Shown: positions 26,484 through 37,042 of the stretch, in pieces
Numbering within the stretch: position 1 is the stretch's first letter
How the letters are laid out: every line of letters starts with the position of its first letter
From: Lepidodermella squamata
Taxonomy: Eukaryota > Gastrotricha
Direction: 5' to 3'
NCBI GenBank assembly: GCA_047495785.1
Contig: JBLDXI010000017.1
Coordinates: forward strand, 3,100,001-3,164,000
Length of the DNA: 64,000 bases
Notes under the pieces: generated by a model
The model's database searches: none
Seen by the model: the letters and a program-made list of their open reading frames with translations, nothing else
What the model was told of the DNA's origin: nothing
Made by a program: the position numbers and the translations under genes

Positions 26484-26957
26484 ATGGGTAAGTACTTGAG
26501 CTACTTGGGCAAGGACGTATGGTTTCTTTTACCGAATTTCTTAACTAATCTTAGAGGAGAATTTTCAGAATTAGCGCGTCCCGACCCATTGGAAGGCCTC
26601 CTTGATAGCTTAAATGATCGCGTTTCACGCGGTTCAAGCGCTGCTGGCAGTAGTGATCAAGCGGCGGAGTGCGGCGCATTGAAGCGAGTGACTAGCCCGC
26701 TAGTCATCGCAAGAACGACTCTGATCGGCCTAGTGGCCGGGGCGTCGGCATTTATCGCAACATGGCAAACAGGGGTGCGGGGACCACGGTCGTCCAGCTG
26801 TTGTAGTGAGTCTCACATCATGATAGATTTCAACTCGATAGCTACGAGCAATCCTTTTTTGCTCATCGCCGGTGACAAGGAACCTGAGCATGAACATTAC
26901 TTTTCATTGAAAACTAGATATTATGATCGGAAATGTTTTCAACACTTCAACCTCTAA
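26484..26957 (+). CDS. Hypothetical protein with one hydrophobic segment
   Basis: It can be read as one 157-codon frame, or more convincingly as a tiny first exon ATGG (26484-26487), an 81-bp intron (GTAAGT...TTTTCAG) and a second exon 26569-26957; 130 residues. The protein starts MELARPDPLEGLLDSLNDR and has one hydrophobic stretch (LIGLVAGASAFIATW) that could be a membrane segment. I do not recognise a family. Its 3' end overlaps the first codons of the zinc-finger gene in another frame, so part of it may instead be 5' UTR of that gene. Confidence 0.35.
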   Translation: MGKYLSYLGKDVWFLLPNFLTNLRGEFSELARPDPLEGLLDSLNDRVSRGSSAAGSSDQAAECGALKRVTSPLVIARTTLIGLVAGASAFIATWQTGVRGPRSSSCCSESHIMIDFNSIATSNPFLLIAGDKEPEHEHYFSLKTRYYDRKCFQHFNL

Positions 26958-28002
26958 AGGCGGCGATCTCGCTGAGCCGCTGAACTTGTCGATGTGTGCC
27001 GTAGCAAAAGCGCCCAATGCCCTTCAGCTACCGGGTTCCAGCACGGAATCGGCTCTGTCTTCGATCTGGAGCCAACTCATGCTGAACAGTGCAACTTCTC
27101 GGCCGACCGCTGCCACTGCCAATACAACGCCCTTTGCTTCCAATAATAAAAGCGGTGCCATAAATTTTCTTCACCACCTTCAGCAGCAGCAACAACAGCT
27201 ATTAGCGTTTCAAACTTTGAAAAATCATCTCGAGCAGTTGAAGACTCAGATGACGTTGATTCGGGACCATCGACAACTTCCAATCGAGCCGAATTTCTAC
27301 CGCACAGCTTCGACAGGGTTCGATGACGACTCCGGTTTCGGGGCTGGTGCCAAGTTGGAACCAGATACTCCAGTGTTGAATTTCGATCAGGAAGAAGCCG
27401 CTGCTCCTCAGTTGCCGAAAACTGTACCGGTTACTATCATCGACGCGAAATCGAACAGCCGGAAACGGTCTCGAAAACTGAGTAGCAACGCTTTGACGCT
27501 AACTTTACGCGAAGAAGCAGCAACCTCGAGCAAAATCGGGTACTACGACGCTAACAACGTCTACGCTAAATTGGTGACTGTTTCGGACGAAGCTCGACGA
27601 AAATTGGCTTCGATGCCTAACATTATTGGCGACTACGTTTGCGCGCTATGCTCCGTTAAATTCGAAGACGTATTCTGCTTGGCTGCGCACAACTGCTCGA
27701 ACCTGGAAAAAACCGAACACCGCTGCCCCGAGTGCAATAAAGTTTTTAGTTGCTCGGCAAATCTCGCTTCTCACAGGTTGGCTCATTATTAAATGTTGAA
27801 TTGATTCAAATTAATATAATTTAACAGGAGATGGCACCGCCCGAAAGTCGATCACCAGCCGGGTTCGAGCACAAATGGGGCGAGTGACCAAGCCGATAAA
27901 GCTAGTAGCAATCGTACCTCGGCTTCGAGCAAACCCCCCTTGCGAAACGACCCTCAGCTTCCTCGAAAATCTCAGCAATCGGCAGTCTTGTGGCAGTGTT
28001 AA
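26923..28002 (+). CDS. INSM: INSM/nerfin (EGL-46)-type C2H2 zinc-finger transcription factor
   Basis: Exons 26923-27776 and 27828-28002; 342 residues. The two adjacent fingers YVCALCSVKFEDVFCLAAHNC and HRCPECNKVFSCSANLASHR + RWHRPK are characteristic of insulinoma-associated/nerfin factors, repressors in neuronal and neuroendocrine differentiation. The N-terminal EPLNLSM resembles a CtBP-binding PxDLS motif. A Gln run lies at about residues 85-91. Other family members have further C-terminal fingers; here the frame stops at LWQC, so the gene may be truncated or miss an exon. A SNAG repressor motif is not seen, so the true start may be upstream. The 3' UTR runs into two inverted SINE-like copies. 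Confidence 0.75.
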
Positions 28003-28080
28003 CTGATCGATCCCAGTCGAAAGAGTGAATAACTCCAAAAGATTTGAAATTTTCATTTTAGAATGCTATTTATGATCATC

Positions 28081-28345
28081 TATTAAAGGTCTGCGCACAA
28101 ACTCGTATGAAAAAATGTGTATGTGATTTGTAATAAGTTTTTTGCCGGGGTCGTATGTGTTGGCGAAAAGAAATCGCATACAGACCCGTTCACAAACTGA
28201 TTTCTTTTCTCCCTGTATGTGATTTTTTTCTGGCCGAAGAGGCCGCTGAAAAAAATGACCAACTTCGATGGGGCTCGAACCCCGTCCGCCCGTTGAACAG
28301 GCCAGTATGATAGCAACTGCACTATGTTGCCATCATATTTATCTG
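28081..28345 (-). repeat. SINE-like element with tRNA-like head, copy 1
   Basis: Minus orientation. The head has an A-box-like tagtgcagttg, a good B box (ggttcgagccc) with a T-arm-like stem, but no matching acceptor stem, so it is not an intact tRNA. The body (cggcctcttcggccagaaaa, then gaaatcagtttgtgaacggg) is shared with copy 2 on the other strand. Both copies end near cgagtttgtg. Confidence 0.65.
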
Positions 28346-28529
28346 TCGCTATAAAAAGGCTAATTATTGGTTGCTAATATCTATAAAAGCTATCCGCGTT
28401 TTCTGGGTCAAGTGCGGGCATGAATCATTAACCTTCGACTTGTTTGTTTACGCTTTCATCAATGCATTTTTTGCCTTAAAGCCTAATTCATAGGTCACAC
28501 ATTAAGCTTGACGGCTTAGCCATGTCGAT

Positions 28530-28745
28530 ATAATTATCGATGTGTGCGAAGTCGTTCAAGGGTTCGATTCAACGTGCCGCCATCCCTTTTTTCAGTGGCC
28601 TCTTCGGCCAGAAAAAAATCACATACAAGGAGAAAAGAAATCAGTTTGTGAACGGGGGCTGTATGCTTTTTGCTGTATGTGTATGTGTTTGTTCGCATAC
28701 GCATGAGAAAAAAAAAGAAACGAGTTTGTGGGAAGGCCTTAATGT
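28530..28745 (+). repeat. SINE-like element, copy 2 (inverted relative to copy 1)
   Basis: Plus orientation. From about 28585 it repeats the body of copy 1 at about 90% identity for 80 bp, then diverges and ends cgagtttgtgggaaggcc. The head keeps only a degenerate B box (gggttcgattc). The pair forms an inverted repeat with a spacer of about 300 bp. Confidence 0.65.
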
Positions 28746-28991
28746 GTGGTCAATAAAAGTTCTTGTATATTTAAACTACACGAGCTTTCTTCAAAGAAGC
28801 ATTATTTTACTCCATACTCCATACGGAGCAAATCTCCTTCAATTTCCGACCTCTTGAATGAAAAAGTACCATAAAAAATACATTTGACTATCTACGTCCT
28901 GTCCGCATGACATTTAGTTTTATTTTGACGATATTGCGCATTTCAACAAATTAAAATTTTAGTGGTTTTGAATAAAATGTTTGTCCGTTAT

Positions 28992-30939
28992 TCAGATAGC
29001 AGGGAATGTTGCTTCGCTAAGAAGTCCACAGCTACGATCAGGTGACGCGTCGATAAAAACGAAGCTATTAGATATAAAAAGTTAAAGTGAGAAAAATAAA
29101 AGTAGCCTTTCAGACATCTAAATTACCCTTCATTTCCCCAATCCGTCGACCAGCTGTTTTGCAGCAGGAAATATTTGCGATCGCCCTTACTGCCATATCC
29201 AACGGCCACAAGCGAATGGTTGACATCATGATCAGCAACAGATTGCGCGCATTTTGGCTCAGAGTACAGCCCGCCTGCGTAGAATGCGAACGAGCGATGC
29301 GACGCATCAATTGCAACCGCTACTGGGCCATTGGCAGCTATCGCCCAACGCAAATCTTCCGAGTCATTACTTGCCTTGAGTTTCACCCATTTTGTTATCG
29401 TAGCCGAGGCAGCAGTTTCATCTTTTCGGCAGTTGCCAGATTTGCCGGTGTTGGGTCCGTAATCTTTGAGGCTGGAGAGGCCGTGTTTGATGACCCAGTC
29501 GTACGCTTTTGTGTGCGAGCCACTTTCGCAGGCCTTGTTCAAGCAATCGATAAGTTCTTGTTCAGCTAATTCAACTGAGCGGCCAGTTTTGAAGAAGAAC
29601 GCAGCTTCGACAGCGGTTGTTGTCGCAAAAGCCCAGTCGGAACCGCAAAGCTTCTGATCACCCACTCGAGTCACGGCGCCTTCGTTGAAATAATCGACGA
29701 ATTCAGGCAGTCGGTCAATCTTCCGCAAGTTGTGCTCGTTTCGATCGAATTCCGTGCCTTGATCTAAATTATCAGCTCGCTTGAAGCCACGAAGCTTCTT
29801 CATCTCTTCAAAGGTCCAGTCGGCAAGATGATTCACAGCTAGCCAGTAGCTGAGGCCGGCCCGATTTCTCGATTCGATGAAGCGAACGTTGTGCCGGAAC
29901 AGCGACTTTCGCCTCTCGTTCTCCTGCTCGCTGTTGTAGCGCACCTTGTAATGCCGCTTGAAATGCTCGAATTTCTTGTCAATGTAGTTCGCGACGAGTT
30001 TGTCACTTGGCAGAAACTCGGCGATCGGATTCATCAGCGAGATGATTTGATCTTCGTTAACGAATTTGCTTCGCTTCAGCTGCTCTTTAGCACGGTCGAA
30101 CCCCGGCAATTCGAAACATTCCAAATGGTGGCCAAATTGAAACATTTCGTCACTTGGAGTGATTTGAACGAAAAACGTGTAGTCGATCACTTGCTTGTCG
30201 GTGAAGGCACTCAACGCGTTGTCGAACGTCGTGAATTCATACCGAACCGGATGGCCAGTCAGGCTGTTGATGAACAGGTCGTAGCTATGCTTCTTGTTAC
30301 CATCGTTTTCTTCGTAATGCCACTGAGACGCACGAGCTCCGGCCATGGCTACATAAACAACTAAATAGTTTTTATTTGCAAAATTAGCCAAATAATTCGC
30401 TACGGATATTCATCAAAGCAAAATTTCTTTTAACCTGTTTCGCCGATGTATGAATATCGATCCAAGTTGCTTGGAAGACCAGGCTGCGGTGAGATGGGAT
30501 GCTCTTTGCTTCCAGCCAAAATGTAACACTGTTGGCGTTGCGTGGCCGCCTCTGAAGATTGCGAGGTGAAGCTGAGAAGTTTGTTTCCAGATTCAGCGCC
30601 CAATTGAATAGTCTTCATAATTCCGTTCTGGTAATCGACGCGGCTTCTGTTGCGATGTTCATCGTAGAAAACGGCAAACGGCTCGAAAATGTCAGAATTG
30701 GGAAGTTCAAGCATTCCGGTCAGGATGTACGAACCGAATCGCGGTAGAGACCGCTTTCTGCCACCGCCAATCGTGTTTGTTTGCTGGGGAAGAAGCGACT
30801 CGTGAGTAGGTGTTTCGCCTTGAATCTTACGCTGCGAGGCCATATCTGGATAGAAGCGGGTTGCGTCGTCATTTGCGGCTTTTACCGCCGCGACATGAGC
30901 AAAGGCCAGCACGAGAAGAGAGGCAATGATGGGCTTCAT
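28992..30939 (-). CDS. Papain-family (C1A) 26-29 kDa-protease-type protein, catalytically dead
   Basis: Exons 30939-30435, 30360-29127, 29064-28992; 603 residues. It has a signal peptide (MKPIIASLLVLAFAHVAAVKA) and an N-terminal region typical of insect 26-29-p (EPFAVFYDEHRNRSRVDYQNG). An I29 inhibitor-like segment follows (FKRHYKVRYNSEQENERRKS, then LAVNHLADWTFEEM), then the C1A domain. His550 (NHSLVAVGYG) and Asn570 (QNSWSTDWG) of the triad are present, but the catalytic Cys is Asp410: CGSDWAFA in place of CGSCWAF. The oxyanion Gln is Leu (KLCGS). The codon is GAC, two changes from a Cys codon, so a simple sequencing error is unlikely. The frame is intact, suggesting a maintained non-peptidase role such as binding or inhibition. 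Confidence 0.88.
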
Positions 30940-31648
30940 TTTAGCGAAACAACAAATCCTGCTACTGAATCAAAATCGTGGCTTTGCTTCGAATTCGAGT
31001 TTCGAAGATGACACAATCACAATGCGTAGTTGATTACGATCTGAAGCTGTTCTGTTATGTATGACGAATCGCATGTGGTTAATTGGAAATCGATTACGCT
31101 CACAATCGATCACTGGAGACTGGAGCTCAGAAATTAGTTTCTCGAGTCACTGACATTAAGGTGGAACAATTCTACTATATCTGTTCCATTTTCGCACTGA
31201 CGATGTCTGCTTTGAATGCCATTTGGAACGTTCATAGGATGCCAATATACCGACTTGGATACACCTATCAGCTCGTCTTTCATTCGAATTTTAGACCCTT
31301 CATATGCTGCCCATCTGATTGATCGAAACTCATTCAAGTTAAGCGTCAAGTTGATCTTTATTCTTTAACAGTCACAGAAAATAGTTGACAGATAATCGCG
31401 TAATATCAATGGCCGTCATGCTTCTTTTTATAAACGATTTTAAATTTGTTAAATTTCACGAACAACTACAATAATTATATTATTTAAAAAGAATATTGCA
31501 TCATATCGATGGCGAAAAGATACGGTGGTCTTAAAATAGCACGGACTTGAAAAATTAGGTACATTCATAAAACATGGAATTAAAAATTGTTTGCGCCGAT
31601 ATATAAGCAGCGGTGAAAAATAACAAAGAAAAGACACTAAAATCAGCC
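30940..31648. other. Intergenic, no gene seen
   Basis: Probably the promoter region of the C1A gene and the 3' flank of the STK11IP gene, both on the minus strand. Nothing else was recognised. Confidence 0.45.
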
Positions 31649-33990
31649 TCATCGGAAAGATGTCAATAATTCACTGCGCCAGTTATTTGAAGAGCTAGCC
31701 GTGCCACTGCCAATAAGTTCCATGAATCGAGAAGCTTCCGACTGCGAGTCGAATTGCATCGAAACAAACGTACGCGAACCAGGGCCTGCATTAATACTCG
31801 ACGAAGCTACTGAAGATGAAAGGTCACTGCCTGTGATGGACGAAGAAAAGTCGACGAGGGTCAAAGAAGTGCTTAGCACTATGGTCCAAAATTGAATGCA
31901 GTTGTCGTTATCACAAGAGACAGCAGATGCCGGGGGAGCGGCGAGTCGGCGAAGAATAGAGCCAGAAATCGAGGTTTCAACGAGTTCCAGTTTGAAATCA
32001 GCAGAAGAAACTAGCAGGCCAGCCAAATTTGTCGATGCCGGGTTCTCTTCGGCCGAAACCACCGACAATAAAATCGGCATTCCATTCGACGGAATTCGAG
32101 TAACTAAGAACGGTTCGGCTATTGCGGTCGGGGCGGGTGGTTCTTTCGGAATCGGAGTCGCTGGAGCGGGTGGGGGAGCTGAAGGGGTGGGAAACTCGTC
32201 TGTTGGACTGTGCATCGAGCCCTGAGGAGTAGATTCAAGCTCGGCGCGTTGAATGATATTCGAGGACAGCAAGAGACTTTGGCTCATCAAAATGCTGCTA
32301 TCGCCACTGGTATTGGCTTCGTCGTTCTCGTTGGAAGAATTTCTGCCGATTGAATCACCGTTAACAGGCAATGAATTACTCAGACTGCTTGTGCTCTGTT
32401 TTCTCTGAGAATTCCGAGACGCCACTGAAGGAGTAGACTGAAAAGAGGGATTTATGTGAGAACTGTAAACGAAACCTTTAACAACGAACTTACCGACTTC
32501 CTTTGGATGGAAGGCATAAATAAGTTTTCGGGCCTTGGAGTGCTAATTCCACTACTACTGCGGCTATTCGTCCGTTCGGGAAAATTCCACGAGAAAGTTT
32601 GTCTTGAAGTTCTCATTTCACCATACGAAGCTAAACGACCATCCAACCGAACCCCAGTTACATTTTCCATCGCCAGCATTGATGGTAGTTGAATTTTAGT
32701 TTTTGAGGAATTCCTGATAAGAGCAAGAACGTCAAGTGTCAACAGAAATTCCGGATTTGTCTCAACTAACCGTCTCAGCGATGTTGGATACACGTTAGGT
32801 GGCAGAGGTAATAGTGAAATTATGAAAATTCTGTAATTGCCGCACATTGAAATCGGGTTGTCGACCAAATCGAGCTGCTCCAAATTTTCGAGCTGGCGTA
32901 ATTCAGGCCTACATTGAAATTATTAGGATAGTTCGTCCAATATGAATAAAAAGTCTACTAACCAGCCAGCAGAGTCAACTGTCAAACAATTGTAAGACAA
33001 GTCTAATTTTTTCAGCTTGGTCAACATTTCTAAGCCTATTAAATAAAAAATGATTATAAATGGCATTTGCGATATTTTAAGAGAAACTACCTAAGACATC
33101 ACGAAGACTGTTGTGGCCAACGTTCAAGTTGACTATGGGACATCCGATGAAAGCGCAATCGAAATTTCCGACTTTGAGTGCCTGGGACCCGATCATGGTG
33201 CTAAGAGTTGTCAGTCTATTGAAGCTCAAATCGCAAGTTTCCAATCCATGCAAATGTTGTAACAATGGAAAATTGATTCGCTCGAGTCCGCAATGGCTAA
33301 GAACCAGATTTTTTAAATTTGTCGACATGTAGCTAATCTGGAATGCAAAATATAAATATAAATATAAAATATGCAGCGTGGATAAAGTTAAATCTGCCTT
33401 CGAACCTTTTCGAAGCTAGAAGCCACTGCGACGCATTTGACTATATCCAAACAATCAATGACCCGAGACAAACTGCTGAAATCGACTTTGTGGGGTGACA
33501 CGCCGTACATCTTCACAGTCGAAAGACTTGCAAAATGTCTGCTAATGCTCACAGATTCACCGGATGGAGTGGTGGTTGGAGGTAGCAACTGTCAATATAA
33601 ATTAGAGATGATTGGTCAATTAAGCTTGAAAGAATTTTGCAACTACCTTAACAACTGTAAACTGCTGTATGAAATCATGCAACCTAGTAGCAACGTCCAG
33701 CAGGTCGTCAGCTACGTCAGGCAACGCTACAAGATTTCCGTCAGTGTGGTCATCATTACACACTAAATTCAGCAGAAAGTTGAGTTGATGAAACTCGGCA
33801 ATAGATATAGCGAATTCCTCGCTCCCACTCAAGTAAACATCGGCTGTAAAACAATCACTTTGCAAGTTGCAAGGAAGGCATAGTATCCGAAAACAGACCT
33901 TTTGATTTGAACGTTTTCAGCAGCTTTAAACCGAAACTCAGTAGTCTGCCTCGTTCCGACCCGCTGACAGCCAGGTCAGCTTTAAAAATA
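31649..33990 (-). CDS. STK11IP: STK11IP (LKB1-interacting protein 1)-like leucine-rich repeat protein
   Basis: Exons, 5' to 3': a first exon ending at 33899 (start unresolved, about 33980), 33843-33647, 33588-33406, 33337-33091, 33035-32963, 32908-32494, 32437-31649. The N-terminal DVYLSGSEEF and LVALPDVADDLL, the leucine-rich repeats (LKNLVLSHCGLERINFPLL; LKKLDLSYNCL; LEQLDLVDNPI) and the post-LRR MENVTGVRLDGRLASY follow STK11IP order. A Ser/Pro-rich linker and a C-terminal PH-like region (VTRIPSNGMPILLSVVSAEE; FVSMQFDSQSEASRFMELI) complete it. Known members bind LKB1 and act at lysosomes. No ATG was found in the first exon, so one more 5' exon is likely. Confidence 0.75.
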
Positions 33991-34843
33991 GGTCTCGTCA
34001 GCGCCACGTTGATGTTAAATTTCTTACCCTATATGAAAATTAATAACTTGTTCGAGACTGGAAGTTATGAAATAACGAGATGGAATTTTGACAGTTTACA
34101 CACACATACAAGCTGCTTCATCACGCGAGACTCAAAGATTTCGAAGATTTTATCCAAGTACTCGTTGCAGCTGTTGCTAATCTCATTAGTTATTAATTGA
34201 TATATAATGTACCTATAATGGCTAACGTGTAAGGCGTCATCATGGGTAGGAAGTAAAAGGTTCATCTGATATCTGATCAATTTCAGTTACAGGGCATGCC
34301 AATTACATAGCTGAACTTTTTTGACACAATCGAGTTCCAATAACACTCTACACCGAACAACGAACAAAGTCAAACTTGTCCTACCAGCCCATTCAACATA
34401 TAGCAAAATAAACTCGGTCTTCCCCGATAACAAATTCAATCATGAAGGCCTAAGGCGCAAGTGTCAACTCTTTTTCAATCGATTGAATGGCTTCGGCAAT
34501 TTTATCTAACCAGTTAAAAAACACTGTTTTCTTGGTTTCATAACTGTGCAATCGGTTAAGATCATGGCTATAACAGTGAATTTACACGAATAAGACATAC
34601 GACTATAGGAGTTCACCAAGTACTACAGTTCAACAAACGAACTATCCTGGCCCATGATTTCAAAATCAGCCAACGAACTCTCTCGTGTTCTGTGCTGTCC
34701 TGGCCCAGCCCAAGTTCGCGGGTAATTTTATGTCAAGGTCGAAAAATTGAAGACGTAAAACAGCTTAACAATAATGACTATGCATTTTTGGATAATTTTG
34801 ATTTAGCTGACCTTGAATTTGGCATTGCCCGCGACGTTTGTTC
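33991..34843. other. Intergenic, no gene seen
   Basis: AT-rich interval between the STK11IP 5' end and the truncated retrotransposon. A missing first exon of STK11IP on the minus strand could lie at its left edge. Confidence 0.4.
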
Positions 34844-36141
34844 GTTTCGATTTTTTCTTACTTAAAATTCTCGACGATTGCCGAAAGGCACTGGACAACA
34901 GTGAATGCGTCGGAATGGTATGCATCGACCTAAGCAAAGCTTTCGACTCCCTGCCTATTGAAGGCCTAATATCTGCTCTTCGCTCTGCCGGCCTCGACGA
35001 CGCTGCAATAGCTTGGTTTCGCGCCTACCTAGAAGGCCGTTCTCAGCGCGTGAAAACGCCCACCGAGATATCAGACATCGCGCCTATCTCGTACGGCGTC
35101 CCTCAAGGCTCGATCCTCGGCCCACTGCTTTTCATCATTTTCATTAACGAATTGCCAGTTCAATGCAAAAACAGCATCGCATCGCTGTTCGCCGACGACA
35201 CAACGATCGTGGCCCGTGGGAAGACGCCTGAAGAAGTCAAGGCGAAGCTAGAGGCGGACCTTCGCAGTATCGGCGATTGGTTACACGCCAACTGTCTCAA
35301 AGTGAATCGGGACAAATCTAATTATATGTTTTTGTCTAACCAACAGGCTTCTGCTCCAGAAATTCGATTCGGTGAAGTCGATCTGCCGCCACTTGACCAC
35401 GTGAAAATCCTGGGAGTCTATCTGGACTCAAAGCTCACCATGGAAAAGCACGTCGATCATCTGATCAAAGCCGCAAGAAGTGGTACCTACGCACTACGTA
35501 AAGCGGCTCGGCACACCGACCTGAAGACTCGAACAATGATGTACGACGGCATCATCGGGTCGAAGTTCAACTACTGCGACGCCGTCATCGATCAGGGCTG
35601 CAAGACCTAGCTGGATCGACTTCAACACGCGCAAAACAAAGCCGTTCGTGCCGTTCTCGACGTCAGTCCTGACGTGCCCGCCGATGAAGTTCTCGTGCGA
35701 TTGCGATGGGTGAATCTGCAAGGCAAACGACTGGTCCACCTGGCTACAACCATGTGGAAGTGCAGCAGGGATCCTGAGACCCCCGAGGCACTCTCGTCGC
35801 TAGTCAAGCCGATGAACCAACAGCATGACCACAACACTCGAGGCGCCGCCACCGGGAAGTACGTCAAGCCATCGTGCAAGCTCGCCACAGGCCAGCGCTC
35901 GTTCCCAACCAAGGCCATCCAGTGGTGGAACCAGCTGCCAGCGAAGATCAGGCTGTCCGCTTCCACAAAGGCGTGCCGGCAAGCCACGCTCGAATTCCTA
36001 CGCGAACAGGCCAAACACGACGCCATCATCAAGGCGAATAGCGAGCGAAAGAAGAAGGAACTCAACGCCTCTCTGCAGCCGCAGGTCGCGTTCAATCCGT
36101 ACTCCAAAGCCGCCTTCGTCTACAACTACGTGCCGAACTAA
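34844..36141 (+). pseudogene. Reverse transcriptase fragment with one internal stop
   Basis: One reading frame with a single TAG at 35608-35610. Motif A is CIDLSKAFDS, motif B GVPQGSILGPLLF, and the catalytic box FADDT. The thumb/C-terminal region continues after the stop in the same frame (LQHAQNKAVRAVLDV) to HDHNTRGAATGKYVKP and WWNQLPAKIRLS, layout of the CR1/Jockey group. The frame is otherwise open for about 430 codons, so the insertion is fairly recent. It is inactive because of the truncation and the stop. Confidence 0.88.
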
Positions 36142-36555
36142 ATGAGTTTTCCAAATTTCTATTTATATTTTTCAAAGCCTATACTCAACCAAATGTAATA
36201 TACTTTATTTTCTTTATAGCTCCGTCATTAAATTATCTTATATTTTGGCTCCTTGAATTACCTCTTGTAAATTATCTCTACTCTTGTAAATATTCCTCCT
36301 AACTAGTCTTTTGGTAGCTTTCTTGCTACGACGGCGTTTGTAGGCTTCGCTGAGTGAGTGGAAAAGCCACCTGGGCACTAATGCCTGGGCCCTGGAGAAA
36401 CAGTCAGCAATAACTGGAGTACCAGGGGTAGGGATTTCAATTTATGTAGTTATTAAACCAGTTTCAAACTTTCCTAGAGCGTAAGCTCGCGATTTTCTCA
36501 CAAGCTCCGCCTTATGGTGAAAGCTTGAGTCCGTCAGGGCGAGGAGAAATCGTAA

Positions 36556-36624
36556 ATCCTGATCCTGATCCTGATCCTGATCCTGATCCTGATCCTGATC
36601 CTGATCCTGATCCTGATCCTGATC
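36556..36624. repeat. (ATCCTG)n hexanucleotide array
   Basis: About 11.5 perfect copies of atcctg. It most likely represents the 3' tail of the adjacent retrotransposon. In one frame it would encode an Asp-Pro repeat. Confidence 0.95.
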
Positions 36625-37042
36625 TGAAATCTGAAATCGCTTTTGACGATGAGCGTCTCAAATACTTTTGCCGCTTTGCTAAACAAGACCTAATTCCCTC
36701 TTATCCGCTCTATACGCAGGTAATTTTAACATCCTCGAAGTGTCGAAAATGACAAGTAACAAGGAATCTTTTCCAACTGTATAAGAGTGCATACTTGGGT
36801 CTTTTAAAGACGCCTATGATGGCGACTCTTCGGCCAGAAAACAGTCATCACTTGAAATATTTCCCGCTGAGGCATTAAGGAATAGCGTGTTTGTATGCAA
36901 ACGTCGCACGATTTTTGCGGTAAAATGTGAGCAATGTGCAGTAAATAGTTAACCAGGCGGGCAAAGTCCGATGCCACCCTTAAGTTCTCGAGATAATTGT
37001 ACACCAGCTTTAATTTTTATTCCACGAAATCTAGAGTTCTCG

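Larger units (their letters stand above)
34844..36624 (+). mobile_element. 5'-truncated non-LTR retrotransposon with hexanucleotide tail
   Basis: It comprises the reverse transcriptase from just before motif A to the C-terminus (34844-36141), about 400 bp of 3' UTR and a (CTGATC)n tail. ORF1 and the endonuclease are missing, the usual result of incomplete target-primed reverse transcription. Confidence 0.75.

Noticed and set aside
28262-28345. tRNA gene on the minus strand
   Set aside because: A good B box and T-arm are present, but no acceptor stem can be paired and the anticodon stem has only three pairs. It is better explained as a SINE head.
29087-30364. Plus-strand frames over the C1A gene
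   Set aside because: These are shadows of the minus-strand protease-like gene, which has conserved domains.
36525-36752. Asp-Pro repeat protein
   Set aside because: The frame is created by the hexanucleotide array at the retrotransposon tail; no conserved flanking sequence.
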